The notes under the pieces are model-generated. The model made no database searches, had not been told where the DNA came from, and was given only the letters and a program-made list of their open reading frames with translations. The position numbers and the translations under genes were made by a program. A DNA stretch of 64,000 bases from Roseateles noduli (GTDB taxonomy: Bacteria > Pseudomonadota > Gammaproteobacteria > Burkholderiales > Burkholderiaceae_C): assembly GCA_002205125.1 (NCBI GenBank), contig NIOE01000003.1:653952-717951 (forward strand), given 5' to 3'. Shown here piece by piece: positions 1-9,062 of this stretch. How positions within the stretch are numbered: position 1 is the first letter of the stretch; the number at the start of each line of letters is the position of its first letter.

Positions 1-54
1 AGCGGCGTGCTGACGCCGGTCGGCCAGCAGTACAAGACGCTGCCGAAGGCCTGA
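1..54 (+). CDS. C-terminal fragment of an unidentified protein
   Basis: The window opens inside a reading frame that runs to a TGA at 52-54 and encodes a tail ending in LTPVGQQYKTLPKA. Only 17 residues are visible, too few to name a family. The gene converges on the minus-strand gene that ends four bases later. Confidence 0.5.
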   Translation, partial: SGVLTPVGQQYKTLPKA

Positions 55-58
55 GGCC

Positions 59-457
59 TCAGGCCAGCGCGGCCAGCAGCGCCGCCTGCATGAGGCGACG
101 GCGCTCCCCCGCCTCGATGCCGCGCCCGGCGACGGGCGCGTGCTTCGCCTGGACCGTCTGCACGTCCAGGACCGGCACCACGGCGGCGGCCGTCAAGCGG
201 CGCATCACCGCGGGCGGCAGCCCATCGCACGCGATCGCGCCGTACAGGTGGCCGAGCAGGCCCGCCATCTCCTCCAGCGCGGCGCCGCCTTCCAGCACCC
301 GGGCCGGGTCCAGCACCGTCACCTGCGCGCCGAGTTCCACGGCCGCCTGCTTGAGCAGGGCCGGACCGGGCGCGCCCTCATCCCCGCACACCATCCCCAG
401 ACGAAGACCCAGCAAGGGCTGATGCGTCGTGCGCGAGTGCGGGTCGGCTGGCGGCAT
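59..457 (-). CDS. Small hypothetical protein, weakly like a carbamoyltransferase N-terminal domain
   Basis: A 132-residue protein starting at the ATG complementary to 455-457. From about residue 14 it reads GLRLGMVCGDEG, then an alternating hydrophobic pattern with VLDP near residue 48 and YGAIACDG near 72. The order of elements recalls the first half of aspartate/ornithine carbamoyltransferases, where a strand is followed by a FLDP-like segment and an IMIR-like strand. The carbamoyl-phosphate motif STRT is absent and the protein is less than half the family length, so it cannot be a working carbamoyltransferase on its own. No good ribosome binding site is visible before the ATG. The family link is a weak inference and 'hypothetical' is the safe label. 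Confidence 0.5.
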   Translation of the reverse strand: MPPADPHSRTTHQPLLGLRLGMVCGDEGAPGPALLKQAAVELGAQVTVLDPARVLEGGAALEEMAGLLGHLYGAIACDGLPPAVMRRLTAAAVVPVLDVQTVQAKHAPVAGRGIEAGERRRLMQAALLAALA

Positions 458-522
458 GTGCGGTGCGAACGTCGAGAGGGCAGTCGGAGGTGTGCAGCCT
501 AGTCAGCTCTTGGGAAAAGGGG

Positions 523-536
523 TTGACCGATGTCAA
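523..536. promoter_or_regulatory. FNR-type box, distal
   Basis: TTGACCGATGTCAA is a perfect 5+4+5 dyad (TTGAC-N4-GTCAA), one symmetrical change from the FNR/ANR consensus TTGAT-N4-ATCAA. It lies about 180 bases before the Crp/Fnr start at 709 and about 70 bases before the minus-strand gene start at 457, so it could serve either gene. Confidence 0.5.
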
Positions 537-628
537 CGAGCACGACGGGCGGTACCCGGCGATGTCGCCCACCTGTCCGGTCTCGACAGGTCGTTACTGA
601 ACCGTCACCGAGGGTTCACCGACTGTTG

Positions 629-642
629 CTGATCGATGTCAA
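629..642. promoter_or_regulatory. FNR-type box, proximal
   Basis: CTGATCGATGTCAA matches TTGAT-N4-ATCAA at all but two positions and shares CGATGTCAA with the box at 523-536, 106 bases upstream. It is about 70 bases before the ATG at 709, a position suited to autoregulation of the Crp/Fnr gene. Confidence 0.5.
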
Positions 643-708
643 GGATTGGTGCCGCGTTTGCGGGCGATTCCTAGCATCCCCAGCAATCCCTTCAACCACG
701 AGACCATC

Positions 709-1656
709 ATGCACAGCGCCATCGCCCTCGCCTCCCCTCCGAGCGACCTCCCCCGCGACCGCCTGCGCGATGCTCCGACCGGTCGGCCGCGCAAGGCGCC
801 CGCCGCGAACGCATCGTCGCGCGACGCCGCCACGCCGCTGACGCCCATCTGCGCACTCGTCGCCGGCGCCACGCCCGGACTCATCGCCCCCGATCTCCGC
901 CCGACACTGCCGGCGCCGCTGCAGTTGACCCTCGCCGAACCGCGCGTGTACATCCGCGATCCGCAGCAGCGCATGCTCGACGTGATGCGCACCATCCGGG
1001 ACATCATCCAACCCGCCGCCAAGGTGGTGCGCGCCGGCGACATGATCTTCCGCGCCGACCAGCCTTTCAACACCGTCTACCTGATCAATGCCGGCGCCTT
1101 CAAGCTGGTGAGCCGCAGCCTGGACGGCCGCGAGCAGATCGTGAGCCTGAAGTTCCGCGGCGACTGGCTGGGCTTCAGCGGCATCGCGCACGGCCGCCAT
1201 CCCTGCGACGCGGTCGCGATGGACACCGGCAACATCTCGATCATTCCCTACGACACGCTGCTGCAGGCCTGCGCGCGCTATCCCGAGATGATGGCGGTGG
1301 TCCACGAAGGCATGAGCGCCGAGATCACCCATGAGCGGCAGTCGCTGATGTCGGTCTGCACGCTGGCCTCGCTGGCGCGGGTGGCGGAGTTCCTCTGCGC
1401 CTGGGCCCGCAGCATGCACCAGCGCGGGCTGCGCGCCGACGAGCTGACGCTGCGCATGACGCGCGCCGATCTGGGCAACTTCCTGGGCATGACCTTGGAG
1501 ACGGTCAGCCGCTGCCTGTCCAAGCTGAACCGCGAGGGCCTCATCCTGTTCGGCGAACGCGGCCGTCGCCAGATCTCGATCCCCAACCGGGAGCGGCTCG
1601 AACAGTTCGTGATCGGCGGCTCGATGTCGCGGGGGAAGCTGGCCGCGGCGGCGTGA
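709..1656 (+). CDS. Crp/Fnr-family transcriptional regulator without an iron-sulfur cysteine cluster
   Basis: A 315-residue regulator. Residues about 95-185 form the cyclic-nucleotide-binding-like beta roll (GDMIFRADQPF, LDGREQIV). Residues about 250-285 are the helix-turn-helix (RADLGNFLGMTLETVSRCL), whose E-x-x-S-R recognition residues (E264, S267, R268) are those of FNR/ANR proteins that bind TTGAT-N4-ATCAA. The frame is open upstream to a TTG at 646, but the ATG at 709 is preferred because the first 60 residues are already low-complexity. Oxygen-sensing FNR uses four cysteines, three clustered near the N-terminus. Here only C48 lies in that region, so a [4Fe-4S] cluster of the usual kind is unlikely. 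It may respond to NO/haem or redox like DNR, or to another regulator's output. Two FNR boxes precede it. Confidence 0.9.
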   Translation: MHSAIALASPPSDLPRDRLRDAPTGRPRKAPAANASSRDAATPLTPICALVAGATPGLIAPDLRPTLPAPLQLTLAEPRVYIRDPQQRMLDVMRTIRDIIQPAAKVVRAGDMIFRADQPFNTVYLINAGAFKLVSRSLDGREQIVSLKFRGDWLGFSGIAHGRHPCDAVAMDTGNISIIPYDTLLQACARYPEMMAVVHEGMSAEITHERQSLMSVCTLASLARVAEFLCAWARSMHQRGLRADELTLRMTRADLGNFLGMTLETVSRCLSKLNREGLILFGERGRRQISIPNRERLEQFVIGGSMSRGKLAAAA

Positions 1657-1707
1657 ACGGCCTCAGTGAGCAGCCGGCGTGAACATCCGACAGGAACAGC
1701 CGGCGTG

Positions 1708-3804
1708 TCAGCGCGCCAGCACCTTTCCGATCGCCCGGGCCAGTGCGGTCCGCTCATAGGGCTTGGGCAGCAGGTCCCAGTCCAGCGCGGTCTGCGAGCC
1801 GGACGACAGCAGCTCCACGGAGAAACCGGACATCAACAGGACGGCGATCCCGGGCCAGGATTGGCGGACGTGGGTCGCCAGTTCGGTGCCTCGCATGCCG
1901 GCGCCCAAGGCGATGTCGCTCAGCAGCAGATGGGGGAGTTGGCCGCCGGCTGACTCGGCGAGCGCGTCCAGGTGGCGCAGCGCCTCTTCGCCGCTCGCGC
2001 ACGCCGTGACGCTGCACTGCAGATCGTTCAGATAACGACGCGCGACCGCACGCACCTCGGCGTCATCCTCCACCAGCAGGACGCGCAATCCCGGCGGCAC
2101 GGCCGCGGCCGTCGCCTCCTGCTCGGCCGCCTCGCGAGGCAAGGCCGGCGGCTGCGGCAGGATCAGCGACAGCGTCGTGCCATGGCCCGGCGTGCTCTCG
2201 ATGCCGATCGCCCCCAGCGACTGCCGCGCGAACCCATACACGGTGCTCAGGCCCAGGCCGGTGCCCCGACCGGCCTGCTTGGTGGTGAAGAACGGCTCGA
2301 ACGCGCGCTCCTTGACGTCCTCCGGCATCCCCGTGCCGGTGTCGGACACCGCGATGCGGACGTAGCGTGTCGGCGACACCTCCGTGCCTATCGGCAACGG
2401 GGCCGTTTCGTCCTCTTCCAGCTCCCTCCGCAACTCCGGCGGAATGGCCGACAGCGGCCCGGCCTCGAAGACCAGTTCGCCGCCGTCCGGCATCGCGTCC
2501 CGCGCGTTGATGGCGATGTTGAGCAGCGCAGACTCCAGTTGCGCCGGATCGGCCTGCACGTCGGGGCAGCCGGGCGCCACCGCGATCCGGATCCGGATGC
2601 GCTGGTCGAGCGTGCGGCGCAGCATGTCGGCCAGCGAACGCATCATCGCGCCCACGTCGACCGTCGTCGGTTGCAGGCGTTGCCGGCGCGAGAACGCCAG
2701 CAGCTTCCCGGTCAACTCCGCGCCGCGCCGCGAGGCCCGCGTCGCCGCCGCGACCAGTTGCGGCGCGACACCGTCGTCGGTGACCGTCGGCAGCTCGGCC
2801 AGCACCTGCAGGTTGCCTTGGATGACCGTCAGCAGGTTGTTGAAGTCGTGCGCGATGCCGCCCGTCAACTGGCCGACGGCCTCCAACCGTTGCGAGTGAT
2901 GGAGCGCCTCCTCGGTCTGCGCCCGCTGCAGGCAGGTGCCCAGCAGGTTGGCCACCGACTCCAGGAAGCGCAACTCCGCGTCGCCGAAGCGCCGCGGCTG
3001 GCGCGAGCGCACCGCCAGCGTGCCCACGGCACGTCCCCGGTCGGACAGCGGAACCGCCAGCGACGACACCAGCCCGGCCTGCCGGTAGGCCTCGGGCACG
3101 GTGAAGCGCTGCTCGCTGCCGTAATCCTCCACGACGACCGGCGCGCCTTGCGCCAGCACGAATCCCTGCGGCGTATCGGGCCGGTTCGGCACCAGGGTAC
3201 CGGGACCTTCGTCCGCCAGGAGACCGACGCCACCCACGACGCGCAAGGCTGTCCGCCCCGCTTCGAGCAGGAACACCACCGCCACCTCCGCCTCCAACGC
3301 CTGCGCAGCGATCGCCGGCACCTGGCGCAGCACTTCCTGCGGATCGAGCGAGTCGACGGCGACCTTGCCGAGTTGCGCCAGATGCTCGCTGTAACGCGCC
3401 CGTTGGAGCGCCTGACGCACGCGCGGGTACTCGGCGACGCTGCGGATCGAGGCCATCGTGTACGGCAGACCCAGCGGCTGCAGCGGGCTCAGGGCGATCT
3501 CCACCAGCACTTCCGAGCCATCACGCCGACGCGCGACCAGCTCGGTCGCCGTGCCGCCCATGGGGCGCGACCGCGGCGCCCCTTCGTAATCCTGCCGGTA
3601 TGCCGCGTGGCGGGGGCGGATGCTGTCGGGCACGAGCATCTCGACCGGGGAGCCAACCAGTTCCTCCGCGGCATAACCCAGCAACTGGGTGGCCGTCGGA
3701 TTCGCGAGCCGGATGACGCCTTGATCGTCGACGAGCAGCAGCCCGTCCGGCGACGCGGCGAACAGCGCGCGGAAGACTGCGGATTCGTCGATGTCGCCGC
3801 GCAT
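1708..3804 (-). CDS. PAS-GAF hybrid sensor histidine kinase with C-terminal receiver
   Basis: A 698-residue soluble hybrid kinase. A PAS domain occupies about residues 10-125 (SPDGLLLVDDQGVIRLANPT), a GAF domain about 145-300, and an HK4-type dimerisation domain follows with the phospho-acceptor motif HDFNNLL near residue 320. The ATPase domain has DTGTGMP and GRGTGLGLS near 485-515. A receiver domain (LLVEDD, LLLSDIAL, LPKPYE) fills the last 120 residues. No membrane segment is visible, so it should sense a cytoplasmic or diffusible signal. It is last in the minus-strand operon that starts with the MEDS gene, 24 bases after the OmpR-type regulator. The start is the ATG at 3804. Confidence 0.93.
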   Translation of the reverse strand: MRGDIDESAVFRALFAASPDGLLLVDDQGVIRLANPTATQLLGYAAEELVGSPVEMLVPDSIRPRHAAYRQDYEGAPRSRPMGGTATELVARRRDGSEVLVEIALSPLQPLGLPYTMASIRSVAEYPRVRQALQRARYSEHLAQLGKVAVDSLDPQEVLRQVPAIAAQALEAEVAVVFLLEAGRTALRVVGGVGLLADEGPGTLVPNRPDTPQGFVLAQGAPVVVEDYGSEQRFTVPEAYRQAGLVSSLAVPLSDRGRAVGTLAVRSRQPRRFGDAELRFLESVANLLGTCLQRAQTEEALHHSQRLEAVGQLTGGIAHDFNNLLTVIQGNLQVLAELPTVTDDGVAPQLVAAATRASRRGAELTGKLLAFSRRQRLQPTTVDVGAMMRSLADMLRRTLDQRIRIRIAVAPGCPDVQADPAQLESALLNIAINARDAMPDGGELVFEAGPLSAIPPELRRELEEDETAPLPIGTEVSPTRYVRIAVSDTGTGMPEDVKERAFEPFFTTKQAGRGTGLGLSTVYGFARQSLGAIGIESTPGHGTTLSLILPQPPALPREAAEQEATAAAVPPGLRVLLVEDDAEVRAVARRYLNDLQCSVTACASGEEALRHLDALAESAGGQLPHLLLSDIALGAGMRGTELATHVRQSWPGIAVLLMSGFSVELLSSGSQTALDWDLLPKPYERTALARAIGKVLAR

Positions 3805-3828
3805 GGGGTCAGGTCGGTCCGGGCCGGT

Positions 3829-4653
3829 TCAGGTCGACCGCGTCGAGGTGACCCTCGGCGCGAACAGGTAGCCGGCACCGCGCACCGACTTGATCCACCG
3901 GCCTTCGCCCGACTCGGCGCCGAGCTTGCGGCGCAGCCGTCCCACCTGCACATCGATCGTTCGGTCGAACGGCCCGGACTCGCGTCCGCGGGTGTGCTCC
4001 AGCAGGAAATCGCGCGACAGCACGCGCCCCGGATGCCGCAGGAAGATGTGCAGAAGGTCGAACTCGCCGGTCGTCAGCGCGGCCTCTTCACCGTCCGGCC
4101 CGGTCACACGGCGGGCGGCCACGTCGACGGTCCAGCCGTCGAAATGCAGCAGGGTATGGGCTTCAGCGCCCGGCATCGGCACCGGCGCCGGCTCCGCCGC
4201 CGTTACCACCGCCGGTGCTGGCGTCAGCCGACGCAGCACCGCCTTCGCGCGGGCGACAAGCTCGCGCAGGTCGAAGGGTTTGGTGACGTAGTCGTCTGCG
4301 CCGACTTCCAGCCCGACGACCTTGTCCACCGCGTCGCCGCGCCCCGTGACGATCACCAGGCCGCAGCGCCAGTGTTCGCGCAACTGGCGGGCGATCAGGA
4401 ACCCGTCCTCGCCCGGCAGGCCCAGGTCCAGCAGCACCAGGTCCGGCGTGTCCGCAGCCATCAGGTCCATCAGCGCGCGACCGGTGTGGAGCTGCGTCGT
4501 GCGAAAGCCGTGCGAGCCCAGGTAGGCGGCGAGGAGCTGCGTGATGTCCGGCTCGTCGTCGAGGATCGCCACATGCGCCGGCGCGGGCGCCGGAACGGGC
4601 GAGGTCGTGCTGGCCGGAGCGGTCGCGGAGGGGAAGAGATCGGGCGCGGTCAT
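3829..4653 (-). CDS. OmpR-family two-component response regulator
   Basis: A 274-residue regulator with a receiver domain (AILDDEPD near residue 29, phosphorylation site in LVLLDLGLPG, conserved lysine in YVTKPFD) and a C-terminal winged helix of the OmpR type (TTGEFDLLHIFLRHPGRVLS, then RTIDVQVGRLRRKLG and GAGYLF). The two domains are joined by an unusually long Ala/Pro-rich linker of about 40 residues, and the first 25 residues are also Pro/Ser-rich. The gene is nine bases downstream of one hybrid kinase gene and 24 bases upstream of another, so either kinase could be its partner. Confidence 0.94.
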   Translation of the reverse strand: MTAPDLFPSATAPASTTSPVPAPAPAHVAILDDEPDITQLLAAYLGSHGFRTTQLHTGRALMDLMAADTPDLVLLDLGLPGEDGFLIARQLREHWRCGLVIVTGRGDAVDKVVGLEVGADDYVTKPFDLRELVARAKAVLRRLTPAPAVVTAAEPAPVPMPGAEAHTLLHFDGWTVDVAARRVTGPDGEEAALTTGEFDLLHIFLRHPGRVLSRDFLLEHTRGRESGPFDRTIDVQVGRLRRKLGAESGEGRWIKSVRGAGYLFAPRVTSTRST

Positions 4654-4662
4654 GAGCCCCGA

Positions 4663-6272
<1,610 letters not shown>

Positions 6273-6276
<4 letters not shown>

Positions 6277-6995
6277 TCGATCCGCCGGTCTCGGGCCGGC
6301 ATGGGGAGCGCCGCCGGTGCGGACCGTCCCCGGCGCCGCGCCGTGGCGCGGCGCGCGGACAGTTCGCGCAACATCTCGGCCGGCGGCGTGAAGAACGGAT
6401 TCTCGCGCAGCACGCCGCCAATCATCGTCAGCGGATGCGTCCGCAGCAGATCCATCATCGTGGCGCCGTCCAGCGGTGCGAGGTCATAGACGCAGATCGC
6501 CAGGCGGCGGTGATCGTCGAGCACGCCGTTCAGGCGGGCCTCGTACTCCAGCAGGTCCAGCCGGTCCATGCCGTGACGGACCGCCCAGCCCATCTGCGCC
6601 ATGACACGCAGGCCGCCATGGCCGCCATGGCCGTCGGACTCGCCCTGGGAGGCTCCCGTCACGCTCGACATGAGTGCGAGCAAGGTCTCCACGTCGACAC
6701 CTTCGGATCCGGCCGGCCAGGCCTCGAGCGCGAGCTGGCCGCGGTGTTCGCAGGCCACGACGTCGATGCCGGCGCCGGCCAGCCGGGCCCGGTGCTCGTC
6801 CAGGCAGCCCGGTTCGATCAGGTGCAGGTTGCGTTCGTTGTTCTGCTCCGCCTCCCGGTAGAACGGCGCCAGGACCTGGCACGCGTCCTCCCGGCTGTCG
6901 AAGAAGGCACAGATATGGAAATGAGGGGTGATCACTGCTCTCTCGCACCGTCCGCGGCGCGCGCGCCGCCGGACGTCCTCCATCCCGAGTTGCAT
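6273..6995 (-). CDS. MEDS-domain sensory protein
   Basis: A protein of up to 240 residues whose segment HFHICAFFDSREDACQVLAPF, followed by a charged stretch and LHLIEPG, is the start of a MEDS domain. That domain was named for the methanogen/methylotroph DcmR-type sensors, thought to bind hydrocarbon derivatives and found beside or fused to histidine kinases. Here it is a separate protein, first in an operon with two hybrid kinases and an OmpR-type regulator. A Gly/His run (GHGGHGG) lies near residue 130. The ATG at 6995 has no ribosome binding site and adds 20 Arg-rich residues. A GTG at 6935, preceded by GAGAG and just before the domain, is the more likely start. Confidence 0.8.
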
Positions 6996-7089
6996 CGGCC
7001 AGTCGACTGGCTCTTGGGAATCGATGCGTGGATGTTAGCCGTGAAGGCCGAGGGCGAGGAGCAAGCTCGGACGCAATCTCAGAGAGGCC

Positions 7090-8226
7090 TCAGACCGGAT
7101 GGTTCACCGTCTTGAGATAGTGGCGCGAGCTGCACAAGCGCCGCTGGAAGTGCCAGAGCGCCATGTCCACCGCTTCTGCGCGCTGCCCGCCGGCGCCGAG
7201 CAGGTGCTCGCGATACCGCAGCGTCTGCTGACGCACCGACCTCACCCAATCGGCGCCTTGCGCATGGCAGGCGGCCCCGCGCAGCACGCGCAACCAGCCT
7301 CCGAGGACACCGGCGCCCAGCGCCACCATCAGACCCGCGAGTTGATCCGGCACGCCGGCGGCGTCCGGCGCGTAGCGCTCATGCAGCAGCAGCAGCCGCA
7401 TCAACAGGGCCGGATCCCTGGCCGCCACCGCGGCCACCGCCTGGGGCGAAGCGCGGTCGGTCAACAGCCGCTCCGCCTTGGCGAGCACCTCCGCATCGCA
7501 GCCTGGCAGCGTCAGCAGGGGCCGGGTCACGAGCGACGAGACGAACATCCCCTGGAACTGGGTCACGCCCAGATGGCAGAGTCGCCGGTGGGCGTCCATC
7601 GAGTCGACGCGCTTGCCGATGACCGCCAGATGGCGCTCCGCCGCCTTGGCGGCCAGGGCCGCCAGCCGATCGGGCGGCGACGCCGCAGCATCCAGCTTCA
7701 TGTAATGCGCATAGCCGGCGAAGTGCCAACGCGGGTCGGCCGGGTCGCGCAGACCGTCGATGCAGAAGCGCTGCCCGCGGGCATGCAGGCGGGCGACACG
7801 CATCAGCACACGCGCATCGGCCGGGACGGCTTCGGTCAGATTGATCACGCCGATCCGCGCGGTCAGCACGTCGGCGACGGGGCCCATCAATGCCGACTCC
7901 CCCACATCCAGGAACAACGATCCGGACGGCGCGAATCCCGCGACAGAGGCATCCAGCAGCGCATGACACAACGCCTTGCCCGGGAGGTTGGCCTCCGACG
8001 TCGGCGCGTGGGGCCAGGACGACTCATCGTCGGACACGCTGAGGTCGTGTCCGAAGACCCGACCGTCCTCGCCGACGATCTCCTGGTAGTCGAAGCAGGC
8101 GAAGGCGTTGTCGGCCGCGACCTCCTCCGGGGAGGCCAGGCTGGTGAACCAGGCATCGCGCGTCGGCGTCGACATCGGCAGCGACGGCTTCGAAGGATCA
8201 AAGGGAATGGTGTCCGGGAACGTCAT
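7090..8226 (-). CDS. Catalytically degenerate EAL-HDOD signalling protein
   Basis: A 378-residue protein with the two-part plan of the YuxH/CdgJ group: an EAL-like domain (about 40-235) and an HDOD domain (about 240-345). The phosphodiesterase residues are missing. The position of the EAL motif reads GHDLS, the DDF loop is DGLRD, and the later catalytic glutamate segment is IGKRVDS. Only the lysine of MKLDA remains. It probably works as a protein-interaction or c-di-GMP-binding module rather than an enzyme. A paralogue at 14705-15901 keeps far more of the motifs. The start is the ATG at 8226; a second ATG lies 17 codons on. Confidence 0.83.
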   Translation of the reverse strand: MTFPDTIPFDPSKPSLPMSTPTRDAWFTSLASPEEVAADNAFACFDYQEIVGEDGRVFGHDLSVSDDESSWPHAPTSEANLPGKALCHALLDASVAGFAPSGSLFLDVGESALMGPVADVLTARIGVINLTEAVPADARVLMRVARLHARGQRFCIDGLRDPADPRWHFAGYAHYMKLDAAASPPDRLAALAAKAAERHLAVIGKRVDSMDAHRRLCHLGVTQFQGMFVSSLVTRPLLTLPGCDAEVLAKAERLLTDRASPQAVAAVAARDPALLMRLLLLHERYAPDAAGVPDQLAGLMVALGAGVLGGWLRVLRGAACHAQGADWVRSVRQQTLRYREHLLGAGGQRAEAVDMALWHFQRRLCSSRHYLKTVNHPV

Positions 8227-8397
8227 GGTGGGATTCCTGTTCAGAACGCCACTCCAGTGCGTGCCGGCTCGTGCCGGCGTTCCCTGCTATTTGACCGGAT
8301 CGCGATTTATTTCACATGGTTTCGGGTTCCAAACGGTATCCCATCCCGCGAGCTCGTTGAAGCCGTCGAATCCGAATATGCGGGAGCGTCGCCCGGG

Positions 8398-8411
8398 ATC
8401 GATATATCGAT
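8398..8411. promoter_or_regulatory. Perfect 14-bp palindrome ATCGATATATCGAT
   Basis: The sequence is a perfect AT-rich dyad in an otherwise GC-rich, non-coding 269-bp gap between the minus-strand genes at 7090-8226 and 8496-8855. It could be an operator for the downstream EAL-HDOD gene. No known family site was recognised. Confidence 0.25.
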
Positions 8412-8495
8412 AGGGAATGCACGGGAATCCAGGAAGGGTTTGCGGACAAACCGGCCGGCAGAAGGTTCCTGGCGGTCGGCCTCGCGGCCTCAAGT

Positions 8496-8855
8496 TCAGA
8501 CATGGGCGCCCAGCGAGTGGCGCTCGCCGGCGTGCGGTTCGCAGGCGAGCGCGCAGGCCCGGCAGGCTTGCGCGCAACGCTTGCAATGCGCGTGCTGATG
8601 CTTCTCGCATTCCTCCGCGCACGCCCGGCAGAGATGTGCGCACAGGGCGCAGAAATCGCCGTGGTGGCTGGACTCGCGGGAGAGGACGCCGATCGTCGCC
8701 TCGCAGAGGGCGGCGCAGTCCAGGTTGAGCAACGCGCAGGCTTCCATCAGCCGATCCCCGGAGCGGATGCACGCATTGGCACACTGACGGGTGGCGAGCA
8801 AGGCTTCCGCGCAAGCCTTCATGCAGGGTTCGAGGTCTTCGTTCGGCGTCGTCAT
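8496..8855 (-). CDS. Four-helix-bundle copper-binding (Csp-like) protein
   Basis: A 119-residue cytosolic protein with about 17 cysteines arranged mostly as CxxxC on predicted helices (CMKACAEAL, CALCAHLCRACAEEC, CKRCAQACRACALACE) plus a His-rich turn (HQHAHC). This is the signature of the copper-storage protein Csp/DUF326 family, whose four-helix bundle binds many Cu(I) ions in its core. There is no signal peptide, so it resembles cytosolic Csp3 rather than exported Csp1. The ATG at 8855 has an AAAGGACC ribosome binding site; the frame is open further upstream but without such a signal. A palindrome lies 64 bases upstream in the shared region with the divergent secretion operon. Confidence 0.9.
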   Translation of the reverse strand: MTTPNEDLEPCMKACAEALLATRQCANACIRSGDRLMEACALLNLDCAALCEATIGVLSRESSHHGDFCALCAHLCRACAEECEKHQHAHCKRCAQACRACALACEPHAGERHSLGAHV

Positions 8856-8918
8856 GGCAGGTCCTTTTGAGGGGCAGTGGACACACCATCTGGCAACCGC
8901 CATTCCCCACCCGCTGGA

Positions 8919-8934
8919 TAGCAAATACTTGCTA
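8919..8934. promoter_or_regulatory. Inverted repeat TAGCAA-ATAC-TTGCTA before the copper protein
   Basis: Perfect 6-bp arms around a 4-bp spacer lie in a locally AT-rich stretch 64-79 bases upstream of the Csp-like start. A further half-site CTAGCAA occurs at 8981-8987. Placement and symmetry suggest an operator for a copper-responsive regulator. The arm sequence is not the classical CueR or CsoR site, so the cognate protein is unknown. Confidence 0.4.
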
Positions 8935-9062
8935 GTTTCTTTGCATAAATAAACCATCAATGGTTGTCGGCGCTGAAAGGCTAGCAAACGGATGTCATTG
9001 TGAGAGGAACCGACAGGAAACGAAACTGAGCGTCATCGCCAAACAGCCTGACGGGGTTTCCC

